Below, piece by piece: positions 35,114-43,708 of a DNA stretch of 64,000 bases. The stretch's first letter is position 1; each line of letters begins with the position of its first letter. The translations under genes were made by a program, and so were the position numbers. Under the pieces are notes generated by a model, which saw only the letters and a program-made list of their open reading frames with translations, did no database searches and was not told where the DNA came from. Source of the DNA: UBA6170 sp034429975 (GTDB taxonomy: Bacteria; Chloroflexota; Anaerolineae; Anaerolineales; Anaerolineaceae). The DNA lies in assembly GCA_034429975.1 (NCBI GenBank), contig DAOUFM010000118.1:22195-86194 (forward strand), in the 5' to 3' direction.

Positions 35114-36152
35114 CTTCAGCCTCCTTTTTCTTGCGCCATAACTTGCTGGCAATCAGGTCATATCCGGGGATAAACCAGCGGAATTCCTTCAAGCCCATAA
35201 TACCCCGTGGCCGGTAAATCATCAGCAATACCAACACCAAGGGCATTAAGACCATCCGCCACATGCCCAACGGGCGTAACACCTCCAGCAAAACCGTAAA
35301 AATAACCGCCCCAATCATCGAACCGGCAATCGATCCAATTCCACCCAGGTAGACCATGATGAGAATGTCGGTTGATTTTACGATATCGAACACCCGTGGG
35401 CTGATAAATTGGAGGACATGCGCAAACAACGCGCCCCCAATGCCTGCAAAGAAGGAGGAGAGGATAAAGGCCAAAAGTTTGGTTTGTTTCGTATTCACAC
35501 TCATCAGGTCACTGGCAATTTCATCTTCTCGGATGGACAATACCCCGCGGCCATATTTCGAATAAACAAAATTTCGAATAACTGCAATCGTAATAACGAC
35601 CCAGATAAATGTCCACGGTAAGGTAGTTAGTTTGGGAATGCCAGGAATACCGCGTGGCCCTCCAATCGCATCAATGTTTTCAATCACAGATTTTACAATC
35701 ATCAGGAACGCCAGCGTGACAATCGCCAGATAGTCTCCTCTGGTTTTGAAGGAAGGGATGGCGACTACCAACCCGACCAGTGCCGCGCCGAGCCCGCCAG
35801 CGACTACAACCAACGGGAATAGCCAGGGAATCAACTTGTCGGGCAAAACAGCCGTTGTAAGCAATGCTGAAACATATGCTCCAACCGCCATAAACCCGGC
35901 ATGACCAACAGAGAATTCGCCCATAAACCCGTTAATTAAATTTAGGCTGGTCGTCAAAATGATGTTAATTCCAACATAAATTATGATCAGAATTACATAC
36001 TCATTTAATAATCTAAATTGTGGTATCGCAAAGGATAAGATCAATCCAATACCCAGCAAAATCGGTAATAGCTTGCGATTCGTAGCAATCTTTTCCCATT
36101 GCACTTTAAACCGTTCGATCCATGTTTGTAGTTGAGAAGAATTGGTTGTCAT
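35097..36152 (-). CDS. livM: Branched-chain amino acid ABC transporter permease LivM
   Basis: A 351-residue permease with about ten helices, starting with a ~25-residue cytosolic segment. Conserved LivM features are NLINGFMGEFSVGHAGFMAV (about 70-89), TRGDYLAIVTLAF, and GGIGSIAGSMIGA. It lies two bases after livH and overlaps livG, so all subunits are coordinately made. Confidence 0.93.
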   Translation of the reverse strand: MTTNSSQLQTWIERFKVQWEKIATNRKLLPILLGIGLILSFAIPQFRLLNEYVILIIIYVGINIILTTSLNLINGFMGEFSVGHAGFMAVGAYVSALLTTAVLPDKLIPWLFPLVVVAGGLGAALVGLVVAIPSFKTRGDYLAIVTLAFLMIVKSVIENIDAIGGPRGIPGIPKLTTLPWTFIWVVITIAVIRNFVYSKYGRGVLSIREDEIASDLMSVNTKQTKLLAFILSSFFAGIGGALFAHVLQFISPRVFDIVKSTDILIMVYLGGIGSIAGSMIGAVIFTVLLEVLRPLGMWRMVLMPLVLVLLMIYRPRGIMGLKEFRWFIPGYDLIASKLWRKKKEAEDVAAG

Positions 36153-36154
36153 GG

Positions 36155-37030
36155 CTACACCTTCTGTGGTCTTGGTTTTCCAAGGATACCGTACGGGCGA
36201 AAGATCAGTAAGATCAACAACAGAGTGAAGGCGACAAAATCGCGATAGGTGGAAGGCAGGAAGGCTGCCACCAAAATTTCCACACCACCCAGGATAAATC
36301 CGCCGATCATCGCGCCGCGAATATTACCAATCCCCCCAACCACCGCAGCGATGAAGGCCTTCCACCCGATCAGGATCCCCATATACGGGTCAATGACCGG
36401 AAAGGCCAATGCATACATCACCCCGGCTGCACCGCCTAAACTGGTTCCAATTGCAAAAGTTGCAGAGATCACCAGGTTCAATGGCACACCCATCAAGGGG
36501 ACAATCGTTTTATCCCAGGAGATGGCGCGCATGGCCATTCCTACCATCGTCTTGCGGATAATATAATCCAATATAATCAGCAAGATGATCGAAAGGATGA
36601 TGATCAACACCTGCAGCGATGAAATGGAAACGCCGCCAACATTCCAGGTTATATTTTTTATTAAGGTGGGGACGTGCTGAGGGTAGGGGGCAAATACGAG
36701 CGTAAAATTTTCCAGAAAAATGCCCACTCCCAAAGCGGTAATAATCGCGGATACACGTGGCGCCTGGCGCAAAGGTTTATACGCAAAACGCTCGATCAAC
36801 ACACCCACAATCGCCACACCGATCATCGAAAGCAGCAGGGTAGGAACAAAAGGTAATCCCAGCGCCGTAGCAGCCAGGAAACAGAAAAAAGCTCCCACCA
36901 TAAACAGATCGCCATGGGCAAAATTGATCATGGTTAAAATTCCATAAACCATGGTGTAACCCAAAGCAATCAACGCATAAATACTACCCAGTTGCAGGGC
37001 ATTTAGAATTTGTTGAAAAAGATATGTCAT
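36155..37030 (-). CDS. livH: Branched-chain amino acid ABC transporter permease LivH
   Basis: A 291-residue permease with eight or so helices. Family segments: ALQLGSIYALIALGYTMVYG, TMINFAHGDLFMVGAF and GGIGNIRGAMIGGFILGGVE. It follows livK across a 70-base gap that contains a stable hairpin, and precedes livM by two bases. Confidence 0.94.
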   Translation of the reverse strand: MTYLFQQILNALQLGSIYALIALGYTMVYGILTMINFAHGDLFMVGAFFCFLAATALGLPFVPTLLLSMIGVAIVGVLIERFAYKPLRQAPRVSAIITALGVGIFLENFTLVFAPYPQHVPTLIKNITWNVGGVSISSLQVLIIILSIILLIILDYIIRKTMVGMAMRAISWDKTIVPLMGVPLNLVISATFAIGTSLGGAAGVMYALAFPVIDPYMGILIGWKAFIAAVVGGIGNIRGAMIGGFILGGVEILVAAFLPSTYRDFVAFTLLLILLIFRPYGILGKPRPQKV

Positions 37031-37052
37031 TGGATACCCCTGGGAAAAAAAT

Positions 37053-37085
37053 CATCCGCAGGTGGAGATTTCACGCCTGCGGATG
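37053..37085 (-). promoter_or_regulatory. Intercistronic hairpin between livK and livH
   Basis: CATCCGCAGGTG pairs with CAC-CCTGCGGATG around a seven-base loop with one bulged base. There is no T-run, so it is more likely an mRNA-stability element after the binding-protein gene than a full terminator. Confidence 0.6.
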
Positions 37086-37100
37086 TTGATGAGAGAGAAT

Positions 37101-38273
37101 CTACGGGTTCGCGTTTGCAAACCAGACGAATTTATCGCCTTTCACCTGTAGGATCACCGCGCTCTTGATCGGGTCGCCTGAACCTTCTTTGAAGGCCATA
37201 TTACCGGTTACCCCTTCGAAGTTGGAGATCTTGGTCATACCGTCACGCACCGCTTCGCGATCAATCTTGCCAGCATTTTGCAGAGCCTGCCAGAGTAATC
37301 CAAAAGAATCAAACGTCAGAGCAGCAACATCATCCGGTGTAACGCCATATTTAGCGCTATACTCATTGATAAATTTTTTCGCATTTGGTGTAGCGGCATC
37401 CGCTGCATAATGAGTGCTGAAATAATAGCCTTCACAATCGGTGCCACACAGTGTGATCAGCTCAGAACTGCCCCAGGAATCGGACCCCAGGAAGGGCACA
37501 TTGATGCCCAATTGATGCGCCTGTTGAATCTGCAGAGGGACTTCACTGTAATAATTCGGCAGGAAAATAACTTCCGGCCCGGCTTCTTTAATTTTGGTTA
37601 ACTGAGCAGTGAAGTTCTTGTCGCCGGTGGTATAGGTCTCATAAGCCACGACTTTTCCACCATTCTCTTCATAAGTTTCTTTAAAGAATTCTGCAATTCC
37701 TTTGTTGTATTCTGAAGCAACATCAAACAAAACAGCAGCTTTTGTAGTTTTCAAATTATCCAGCGCAAATTTCGCAACCACACGTCCCTGGAAAGGATCA
37801 ATAAAAGCCGCCCGGAACACGTATTTCTTGGGTTCATCAGTCTTGGCATCCAGGGTGGTCTTTGGGCTGGTTGACCAGGGGCTGATCAATACCACCTTTG
37901 AGCTTTCTGCTACTTCCGAAGCTGGGATGGCATAACGGCTGGCATTTGGCCCAATGATGGCAACGACGTTTTGTTGCGTGATCAGTTTTTGGGCTGCCGA
38001 AGCAGATTGATCAGCTTTGCCAGCATTATCTTCGATATATAACTCGACTTTATATTTCTTGCCGCCAACTTCCAGCCCGCCAGCATCATTGATTTCCTGA
38101 ACCGCCATTTCTGCTGCATTCTTACAGGAAGCACCCACCGCTGGGATATCACCGGTTAATTCAGCAATGACACCCACTTTGATGGTTTGCGCCTGGCCAC
38201 CTGACTGGCCACATGCGCTTAATACCATACTTAAAATCAAAACCACGCCTAATAATAAGGCTATCTTTTTCAT
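37101..38273 (-). CDS. livK: Branched-chain amino acid ABC transporter binding lipoprotein
   Basis: A 390-residue Leu/Ile/Val-type periplasmic-binding-fold lipoprotein. The lipobox is LSAC with the lipidated cysteine at residue 21, followed by a Gly/Gln tether. The binding fold opens IKVGVIAELTGDIPAVGAS and includes IEDNAGKADQSASAAQKLI and VAIIGPNASRYAIP. The start has GGAGG upstream. It heads the liv operon, driven by a strong-looking promoter at 38400-38428. Ligand identity beyond amino acids is inferred. Confidence 0.93.
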   Translation of the reverse strand: MKKIALLLGVVLILSMVLSACGQSGGQAQTIKVGVIAELTGDIPAVGASCKNAAEMAVQEINDAGGLEVGGKKYKVELYIEDNAGKADQSASAAQKLITQQNVVAIIGPNASRYAIPASEVAESSKVVLISPWSTSPKTTLDAKTDEPKKYVFRAAFIDPFQGRVVAKFALDNLKTTKAAVLFDVASEYNKGIAEFFKETYEENGGKVVAYETYTTGDKNFTAQLTKIKEAGPEVIFLPNYYSEVPLQIQQAHQLGINVPFLGSDSWGSSELITLCGTDCEGYYFSTHYAADAATPNAKKFINEYSAKYGVTPDDVAALTFDSFGLLWQALQNAGKIDREAVRDGMTKISNFEGVTGNMAFKEGSGDPIKSAVILQVKGDKFVWFANANP

Positions 38274-38399
38274 TTCTTATTCCTCCGTGAATTATTCAAT
38301 TAGGGATTGGGTTGAGTAACAAAATAAAAATTGAGTTGGGGAAAGATATATCTACCGGAAGCAATCACCTCCATTCAATATAACCTAGTCTATCTTTTT

Positions 38400-38428
38400 A
38401 TATTACAGAAGTTATTTACTAATGTCAA
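38400..38428 (-). promoter_or_regulatory. Promoter of the liv operon
   Basis: Reading leftward: TTGACA (38428-38423), a 17-base spacer, then TAATAT (38405-38400). The leader to livK is about 120 bases. Confidence 0.7.
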
Positions 38429-38515
38429 CTAGAAATTTGACATTATTTCTATCAGATTCATCAAGAATAGGATATAGCTAAAAGCTATCAGGGGAAAGTA
38501 AAAAAGAAAAAGTCT

Positions 38516-38541
38516 GCCCCTCTAATTTTTATTAGAGGGGC
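38516..38541 (-). terminator. Terminator of the 277/102-residue gene pair
   Basis: GCCCCTCTAAT pairs perfectly with ATTAGAGGGGC around a short loop. Reading leftward it is followed by a T-rich tract. Confidence 0.75.
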
Positions 38542-38622
38542 TTTGAAAAAGAGTAGGAAAAGATTGTTTGTAAATTAGCCTTGATAATTAAAAATTAAAT
38601 AAATATTTTTCTTTATTAAATC

Positions 38623-38931
38623 TTAATTTTTAACTTTCTGGTTTTCGGATGAATCTTGTTGGCCTTGTTCAAGACTTGCTTTGAGAAAAACTTCTTTTGC
38701 CAATTGTAATCTTTCTTTTCCTTCAGTATTAATTCCAGCATTTTCTGCAGTAACTCGCCATAACTCTTCAGGATAAGCTAAGCTTAAACTGTAACTCCTC
38801 TCATAGTTTTCAAAGAAATCTCTCAAAAAATTGAAATCTTCATCAGAAATTATTTCTTTCTTCATTTCAACAACAAGATCATGGATTTCATTGGCGACTT
38901 GAATTAATTCTCTCTTTATGGATCTCTTCAT
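38623..38931 (-). CDS. Unrecognised 102-residue protein
   Basis: A hydrophilic, probably helical protein: RELIQVANEIHDLVVEMKKE, then DEDFNFLRDFFENYERSYSL and a polar tail ending QDSSENQKVKN. It has no signal, membrane segment or motif I know. Its start codon overlaps the stop of the 277-residue gene by one base (TAATG), so the two are translated together. Base composition is noticeably more AT-rich than the neighbouring liv genes. Confidence 0.65.
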   Translation of the reverse strand: MKRSIKRELIQVANEIHDLVVEMKKEIISDEDFNFLRDFFENYERSYSLSLAYPEELWRVTAENAGINTEGKERLQLAKEVFLKASLEQGQQDSSENQKVKN

Positions 38932-39764
38932 TATATAAAAAGCTCCTGCGGCAGCAAATTTGCTGCTAAATCAGGTAAATCCCACCAACTTTTATCAAGG
39001 ATTTCTGAATTCCCATTTTCAGGAACCTCATTTTCAACAAATAAAACTTGCCAGGGATTGATTTGCATAGGATTATTTGTCTGGTTACTCACTAAAGTAG
39101 TAAGGATTTCATGAACAATATTCTGTTTATCTTCTCCACTGCGAATTAGAATACTCGACAATTCAAGTATCGGATTGGATAGAGAGGTATCATCATCTAA
39201 TTCGCCACTGAATGACGCACCATTCAGGTTTCTTGATAGAACAATGGCAGGTGCTGTTTTTGTAAATAAGCAAAAAGTTCTAAGTAAGGAAGAATAAAAC
39301 TGAAAGCATAATTGTGAGGAATAAGCATCTTCTGATAATTCGTTTTCATTGTGGTTATGGATACTGGTATTAATAATTAAAGTATCCTGCTCCCAGAAGA
39401 TATCAAGATTTCCAATGATGAAATCATTAGCCAGTTCTGTATCTCGTATTTCTTGTTGAGGAGCTCCTTTTTCAAAAACAAACTGATTTCTAAGATTTCT
39501 TTCCCTCTCAGAAAAAGAATTGTTATTAACTTCATCACCAGCAGGGTAGTATTTGATTAAAAAGTTTGCAACATTCTCGAGTTGAGATGGGAGTGAAAAC
39601 AAATCAAAAACACCTGAAAAATTATGTAGCCAAAAATACCAACCTCTGTTTTTGGTAAGTCCACTCACCATTCTAAATCCAATTTGATCCCTAATTTTTT
39701 CATTAAAAATTGAATACAAAATGATATTATTTATTTTAGAAAGTATCTTATTGTTTTTATCCAT
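38931..39764 (-). CDS. Unrecognised 277-residue protein
   Basis: I recognise no domain. The sequence is acidic and Asn-rich, with aromatic clusters such as KNRGWYFWLHNFSGVFDLF (about 38-56) and a C-terminal SWWDLPDLAANLLPQELFI. There is no signal peptide or membrane helix. AGGA lies upstream of the ATG. It is coupled to the 102-residue gene and follows the Tat-MBL gene in the same direction after 78 bases that include a strong hairpin. Its low GC suggests acquisition separate from the housekeeping neighbours. Confidence 0.65.
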   Translation of the reverse strand: MDKNNKILSKINNIILYSIFNEKIRDQIGFRMVSGLTKNRGWYFWLHNFSGVFDLFSLPSQLENVANFLIKYYPAGDEVNNNSFSERERNLRNQFVFEKGAPQQEIRDTELANDFIIGNLDIFWEQDTLIINTSIHNHNENELSEDAYSSQLCFQFYSSLLRTFCLFTKTAPAIVLSRNLNGASFSGELDDDTSLSNPILELSSILIRSGEDKQNIVHEILTTLVSNQTNNPMQINPWQVLFVENEVPENGNSEILDKSWWDLPDLAANLLPQELFI

Positions 39765-39782
39765 CGCAATCCTATTTTTGTT

Positions 39783-39820
39783 TTATGCCTACAGAGGATG
39801 AAGCTCCTCTATAGGCATAA
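39783..39820 (-). promoter_or_regulatory. Long hairpin between the MBL gene and the 277-residue gene
   Basis: TTATGCCTA-c-AGAGGA pairs with TCCTCT-a-TAGGCATAA, a 15-bp stem with one mismatch and a 6-base loop. No adjacent T-run, so it may stop transcription poorly or act as an RNA processing or stability element. Confidence 0.55.
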
Positions 39821-39842
39821 TATCCGGATCTATCGGCTTTAA

Positions 39843-40988
39843 CTACCCAAAAACAATCGTGTCACCATTTCCAAGATAATCAGCACACTTTGAACCAAAC
39901 GAAGCGGTCCCTTTTATAACCGGGTAACCAGCCTCAACGAATTTGTGAGCGGTCAGGTTGCCTGTACAATGGTTACAGCCAATTTTCTGGAAGCCATATT
40001 CTTTCAACCCAAACACTAAATCATCATAGCGTGGGTCCCAATCTTCAAATGGCGATATATGTAGTCCACCATATACACCATAGGGGCGATCACCACCCTT
40101 GATCGTCGAATAACAGGCTTCAGCCATTTGTAAAATACCCTGATGGCAACAGCCTGTCACTTGAACGATACCATGATCTTTTACATTGAAAAACAGAGAT
40201 TGCTCTCCAAATACACGGCAAATTATTCCTACCGGGAAATAATAGCCGGCAGTTCCAGGAATTTGCTTTCCATTTTTATCGTGGACCGGGAAAAGATGGA
40301 ATTTTTTTGATTGGGTTTCATATAACTTTCCTTTAAACCCAGATTGTTTAATAAATTCTTTTCCTTCGGGATAATAATCTCCTCCAATGTACATATCAAT
40401 ATCATTCTTATATTTCATTGTTGCAGGTAAGCCCCAAAAATGATCAAAGTGCTCATGGCTCACGAAAAGATTATCGATTTCTCCGTTTTTAAGCATTTTG
40501 TCAACGCCTGTTTCCTGGAAGCGTTTATCAGTCCAATCAAAATTCCAGCCTGTATCCAAGAGAATGAATTTTCGATCTCCATCTAGCAATTCTATATCTA
40601 AGAGAGCTGCAAATCCTCCTGCATTGTCTACATTCAAATCTCCGCGGGGATTACCTGGTTTCCCAGCTGGTGGCCATGGATATTCCCACTGATTGACTAA
40701 CAACCCACCCATGTCAGCAAAATCTTTTGTGAGCGTCGCATTATCAAACCAGCTTGTTTCACTAATACAAGTAATGGTTAGCTTTTTAATTTCTCCAATA
40801 TCTATATCACCCTTTTTTCTTTCCTCTAAAAATCTTTTTCGCCAGGGAGAAACAGAAAATGCACCCATTGTTCCGACAAATCCGCCTACAGCGCCAACCC
40901 CCATCCATTGTAAGAAATTCCTTCTTGAAACTTCACCCTCATTCTTTTCATCAATAAGGATCTGATCATTTTTTTCTTTATTTTCCAT
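39843..40988 (-). CDS. Tat-exported MBL-fold metallohydrolase
   Basis: A 381-residue protein. Residues about 20-52 form a twin-arginine signal: SRRNFLQWMGVGAVGG followed by a hydrophobic stretch. The metallo-beta-lactamase metal motif is HEHFDH (in NLFVSHEHFDHFWGLP), with later ligands in VTGCCHQGI, GGLHISPF and GCNHCTGNLTAHK. This resembles the dihydropterin-ribofuranosyl-aminobenzene-phosphate synthase-like MBL branch, but substrate is unknown. ATG 40988 follows GGAGG; a longer frame to 41033 lacks that site. It forms a unit with the 37-residue and 434-residue membrane proteins upstream. Confidence 0.85.
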   Translation of the reverse strand: MENKEKNDQILIDEKNEGEVSRRNFLQWMGVGAVGGFVGTMGAFSVSPWRKRFLEERKKGDIDIGEIKKLTITCISETSWFDNATLTKDFADMGGLLVNQWEYPWPPAGKPGNPRGDLNVDNAGGFAALLDIELLDGDRKFILLDTGWNFDWTDKRFQETGVDKMLKNGEIDNLFVSHEHFDHFWGLPATMKYKNDIDMYIGGDYYPEGKEFIKQSGFKGKLYETQSKKFHLFPVHDKNGKQIPGTAGYYFPVGIICRVFGEQSLFFNVKDHGIVQVTGCCHQGILQMAEACYSTIKGGDRPYGVYGGLHISPFEDWDPRYDDLVFGLKEYGFQKIGCNHCTGNLTAHKFVEAGYPVIKGTASFGSKCADYLGNGDTIVFG

Positions 40989-41014
40989 TTTTTTCCTCCA
41001 ATCTTCATTCAACT

Positions 41015-41128
41015 CTAGGGAAAAATTTTCCAATTAGGAATAACCAGGAGAAAGAAAGCAAAGAATAAAATAGCGCCAAGGATTACTCCTACAATAACCC
41101 CTTTCCAGTTTACTTTAGATGTTTCCAT
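41015..41128 (-). CDS. 37-residue single-helix membrane peptide
   Basis: A very short gene: METSKVNWKGVIVGVIL, then a hydrophobic run to LLVIPNWKIFP. One transmembrane helix spans about residues 10-31. Its ATG overlaps the stop of the membrane protein gene by one base (TAATG), and GGAGG lies seven bases upstream. Position between the 434-residue membrane protein and the Tat-MBL protein suggests an accessory subunit of a membrane complex. Confidence 0.75.
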   Translation of the reverse strand: METSKVNWKGVIVGVILGAILFFAFFLLVIPNWKIFP

Positions 41129-42432
41129 TATTTTTCCTCCACAATAGCAACCTTAATTTTTTTAAATCCAGGCCAGTTATCCATAAACCAATGATGGATC
41201 AACATCATGTTAATAAACCAAATGGTTGGCACCATCGGATATTGCATCGCATGCGCCATTTCCTGTTGTACACCCAGGTATAAATGCCCTGTTTTGTAGT
41301 AAAAGACATATACAGCAATTCCTAGAATAAATGTTACAACGGTTCTAATTGTCCAATTAACCGGTTTGCTGAATTTTTTCGGCCAGTTTCCACAATAAAA
41401 AGTAATAAACATTGCCGGCAACAAGAAAAACACCATTGTTTCCCCAACATGTAACCAGCGCCAACCTGGGTCAGCCATATAACGATCACCCAAAATAGCT
41501 GGCCCAAACGCTAATTCCTGCGCAAAATAAATTCCGAAGGCAAAGGCAAAGGCAATAACGATAATCCCGAAAAAGGTAACCAATCCCCTCAGCCCGGTAC
41601 GTTTTATTTCTGAGAAGGGCCATCTTTCCCAGATAGTTTCGACCAACCAAACGACAACCGTACAACACATGATCCAGGCAATATGAAAATTCCCACTAAC
41701 AGTTCCGGCAATATTCATCCACCAAGGAGGAGTAACTGCTGCAAAATATTGCCAGGGGAAATAAATAATTCCCATATGTGAATGCATAGTTGCCAGATAA
41801 ATCATTGTGGCAATGAAAAAAGTAACTACCAGAACGGTAATTCCAAGAGCAGGTTGTTTCAATTTATCCCAGGGGCGGTTTTCAAATGCGACTGGCCATG
41901 CAGGGCTTAACCAAGAAGCCAAGGCAGCAAACATCAAACAAGCCAACGAGGCATATTCCATTGCAAAAAATTCGGTAATGCCTAATTCTGCCACCATTCG
42001 AGATGGGCTAAAATACGTGATTGCAAAATTACCCAAGAAACCAAAGAAAAAACCTCGAATCAGAATGAGCAAAATTCCGGTCATTACCAGCGTCAAAACG
42101 ATCCCTTTGATGATCGGATGAGTCCTTTCTAACCAGCTTCGCTTGAATGGCCAATAATGGAAAAGATAAACCATCCAGATAGCTATAATTAGAATCCAGC
42201 GGGTGTACATATATCCAACCTGAGGTGTGTATAAACGCAGAACACCTCGCGGGTCCATAAAGATCCACCAGGTTACATAAAAAATAGCAGCCACAAACAA
42301 AAAACTCACAACCTGAGGCCATGGTGATCGCCAACGCCCGACCAGCTTTCGCTCTTCGAGATAGCCAGTACCAAAAGTCTCTTCAGATACAGAGGTTTCT
42401 TTTGCGCCGAGGGCAATATCGGCTGTACTCAT
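41128..42432 (-). CDS. Unrecognised polytopic membrane protein (about 10 helices)
   Basis: A 434-residue integral membrane protein with about ten helices after a ~35-residue cytosolic start. It is rich in Trp and Phe and carries several histidines near or in helices: MHSHMGIIYFPWQ, WLHVGETMVFFLLP, GHLYLGVQQEMAHAMQ and IHHWFMDNWPG. Such residues could bind a metal or heme, but I recognise no family and no transporter or oxidase signature. AAAGGAG lies upstream. It is the first gene of the unit and faces the XRE-cupin regulator across a 448-base gap. Confidence 0.75.
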   Translation of the reverse strand: MSTADIALGAKETSVSEETFGTGYLEERKLVGRWRSPWPQVVSFLFVAAIFYVTWWIFMDPRGVLRLYTPQVGYMYTRWILIIAIWMVYLFHYWPFKRSWLERTHPIIKGIVLTLVMTGILLILIRGFFFGFLGNFAITYFSPSRMVAELGITEFFAMEYASLACLMFAALASWLSPAWPVAFENRPWDKLKQPALGITVLVVTFFIATMIYLATMHSHMGIIYFPWQYFAAVTPPWWMNIAGTVSGNFHIAWIMCCTVVVWLVETIWERWPFSEIKRTGLRGLVTFFGIIVIAFAFAFGIYFAQELAFGPAILGDRYMADPGWRWLHVGETMVFFLLPAMFITFYCGNWPKKFSKPVNWTIRTVVTFILGIAVYVFYYKTGHLYLGVQQEMAHAMQYPMVPTIWFINMMLIHHWFMDNWPGFKKIKVAIVEEK

Positions 42433-42880
42433 AACAACTCTCCTTTCAAAAATTATTGGGGGGATTCCTGCTTTGAGAATTAGCAGTGCTTATCATGATT
42501 GTAACACTAATAAAATATAATACAACTAATAAATTAGTTATGTCCTAAATATAATGATATTATTCACATAATATAATATGTGTTAAAATACATTTAAAGG
42601 TTGATAAAAACGCTTTTCTTATTCAATAAAAAAAACCGAAAGGATAATTTTTACGTATAATCGAAATTCATAAACAGCTGACTTTAAGAAAAAGTAAAGC
42701 TTTTTGTTACTCTTACTTCACTTTTTTCTGCCTGAGTTCCAGCTGGAAAGGGTAAAATACGAAAGTTACTCAAATTCGTCATTTTTTAGCATTGTTGCTT
42801 CGATTTAATGTTACACTAACTGAAAAAAGATGAAATAATAGCAGCATTACAATCAAACAGAGTAAGAACATCGAGGAATA
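42433..42880. promoter_or_regulatory. Divergent regulatory region of the membrane/MBL locus
   Basis: This 448-base AT-rich gap separates divergent genes. TGTAACACTAA (42500-42510) and TGTTACACTAA (42809-42819) are an 11-base repeat with one mismatch, each about 60-70 bases before one gene. CACATA-N6-TATGTG lies near 42573-42590. Leftward, TTGTAT and TACAAT (16 bases apart) make a plausible promoter whose -10 overlaps the first repeat copy. These are good candidate sites for the XRE-cupin regulator. Confidence 0.5.
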
Positions 42881-43522
42881 ATGACAGAAATCTCAACCAC
42901 CTCAGGAAATGATCAACTTAATCACGAACAAGAAGTCGATATTGGAAATCGCATTCGCGATCTCCGAATTGATCGAGGTTTAACAATAAAAGAATTAGCT
43001 GCTTTGAGTGAACTTTCCGTCAACGCTTTAAGCCTGATTGAAAATGGGAAAACATCGCCTTCTATTAATACCATGCGGCAAATAGGAAAAGCCCTGAAAG
43101 TGCCGATGACAAAATTTTTTGAACCACAAAGGGAAGAAAAAAAAGTGGTTTACATTCCAAAAAATCAGCGTAATTCCGTGTTTGCCAAAGTAGCGGAATT
43201 TTCGTATTTAAGTAAAGATTTAGTTGGAAAAGGATTCGATGTTCTCATCGTCTCAACTCCACCATTATCAGACAGTGGACCAATACCAATTAATCACAGC
43301 GGCTATGAGTTTGTTTTTTGTCTGATAGGAAAAATTTTGTATTCAGTTGAAAATGAACATTTCTTGCTTGAACCTGGCGATAGTGTTGCTTTTATTGCAT
43401 CTTTGAACCATCAATGGAAGAACCTTGACACGACTGAATCTAAATATTTATTAGTGATGGTAAGTACTGAAACTGAACCTGCGTTAATTGCAATCAATGA
43501 ACACTTTCCTGACAAACACTAA
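42881..43522 (+). CDS. XRE-family regulator with C-terminal cupin domain
   Basis: A 213-residue DNA-binding regulator. The helix-turn-helix covers about residues 23-77 (LRIDRGLTIKELAALSELSV, then SLIENGKTSPSINTMRQIGK). A cupin sensor domain follows from about 115 to 205 (NHSGYEFVFCLIGKI, LEPGDSVAFIASLNHQWKN). Members of this architecture usually sense a small ligand and control a neighbouring transporter or enzyme. GAGGAA lies upstream of the ATG. Divergent placement points to the 434-residue membrane gene as its target. Confidence 0.88.
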   Translation: MTEISTTSGNDQLNHEQEVDIGNRIRDLRIDRGLTIKELAALSELSVNALSLIENGKTSPSINTMRQIGKALKVPMTKFFEPQREEKKVVYIPKNQRNSVFAKVAEFSYLSKDLVGKGFDVLIVSTPPLSDSGPIPINHSGYEFVFCLIGKILYSVENEHFLLEPGDSVAFIASLNHQWKNLDTTESKYLLVMVSTETEPALIAINEHFPDKH

Positions 43523-43708
43523 GTTAATAATTCTTTATATTAACTTTTTCAACCTACAAAATAGTATAATGGGTAAGCATTCATCTCTATTTTCCTGGGG
43601 ATCATCTACTACGTTTGAACTCCGCAAAAGAGAAATCCAAACCTGACTGATTTATTGACTTGTCAGAAAACCAAACCTATCCGAGGCTGACAAAGGAGAT
43701 TACATCGT

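Larger units (their letters stand above)
38274..38622. other. Intergenic region with the liv promoter and an upstream terminator
   Basis: About 349 AT-rich bases, containing the leftward liv promoter (38400-38428) and the terminator (38516-38541) of the gene pair beyond. I see nothing else. Confidence 0.6.
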
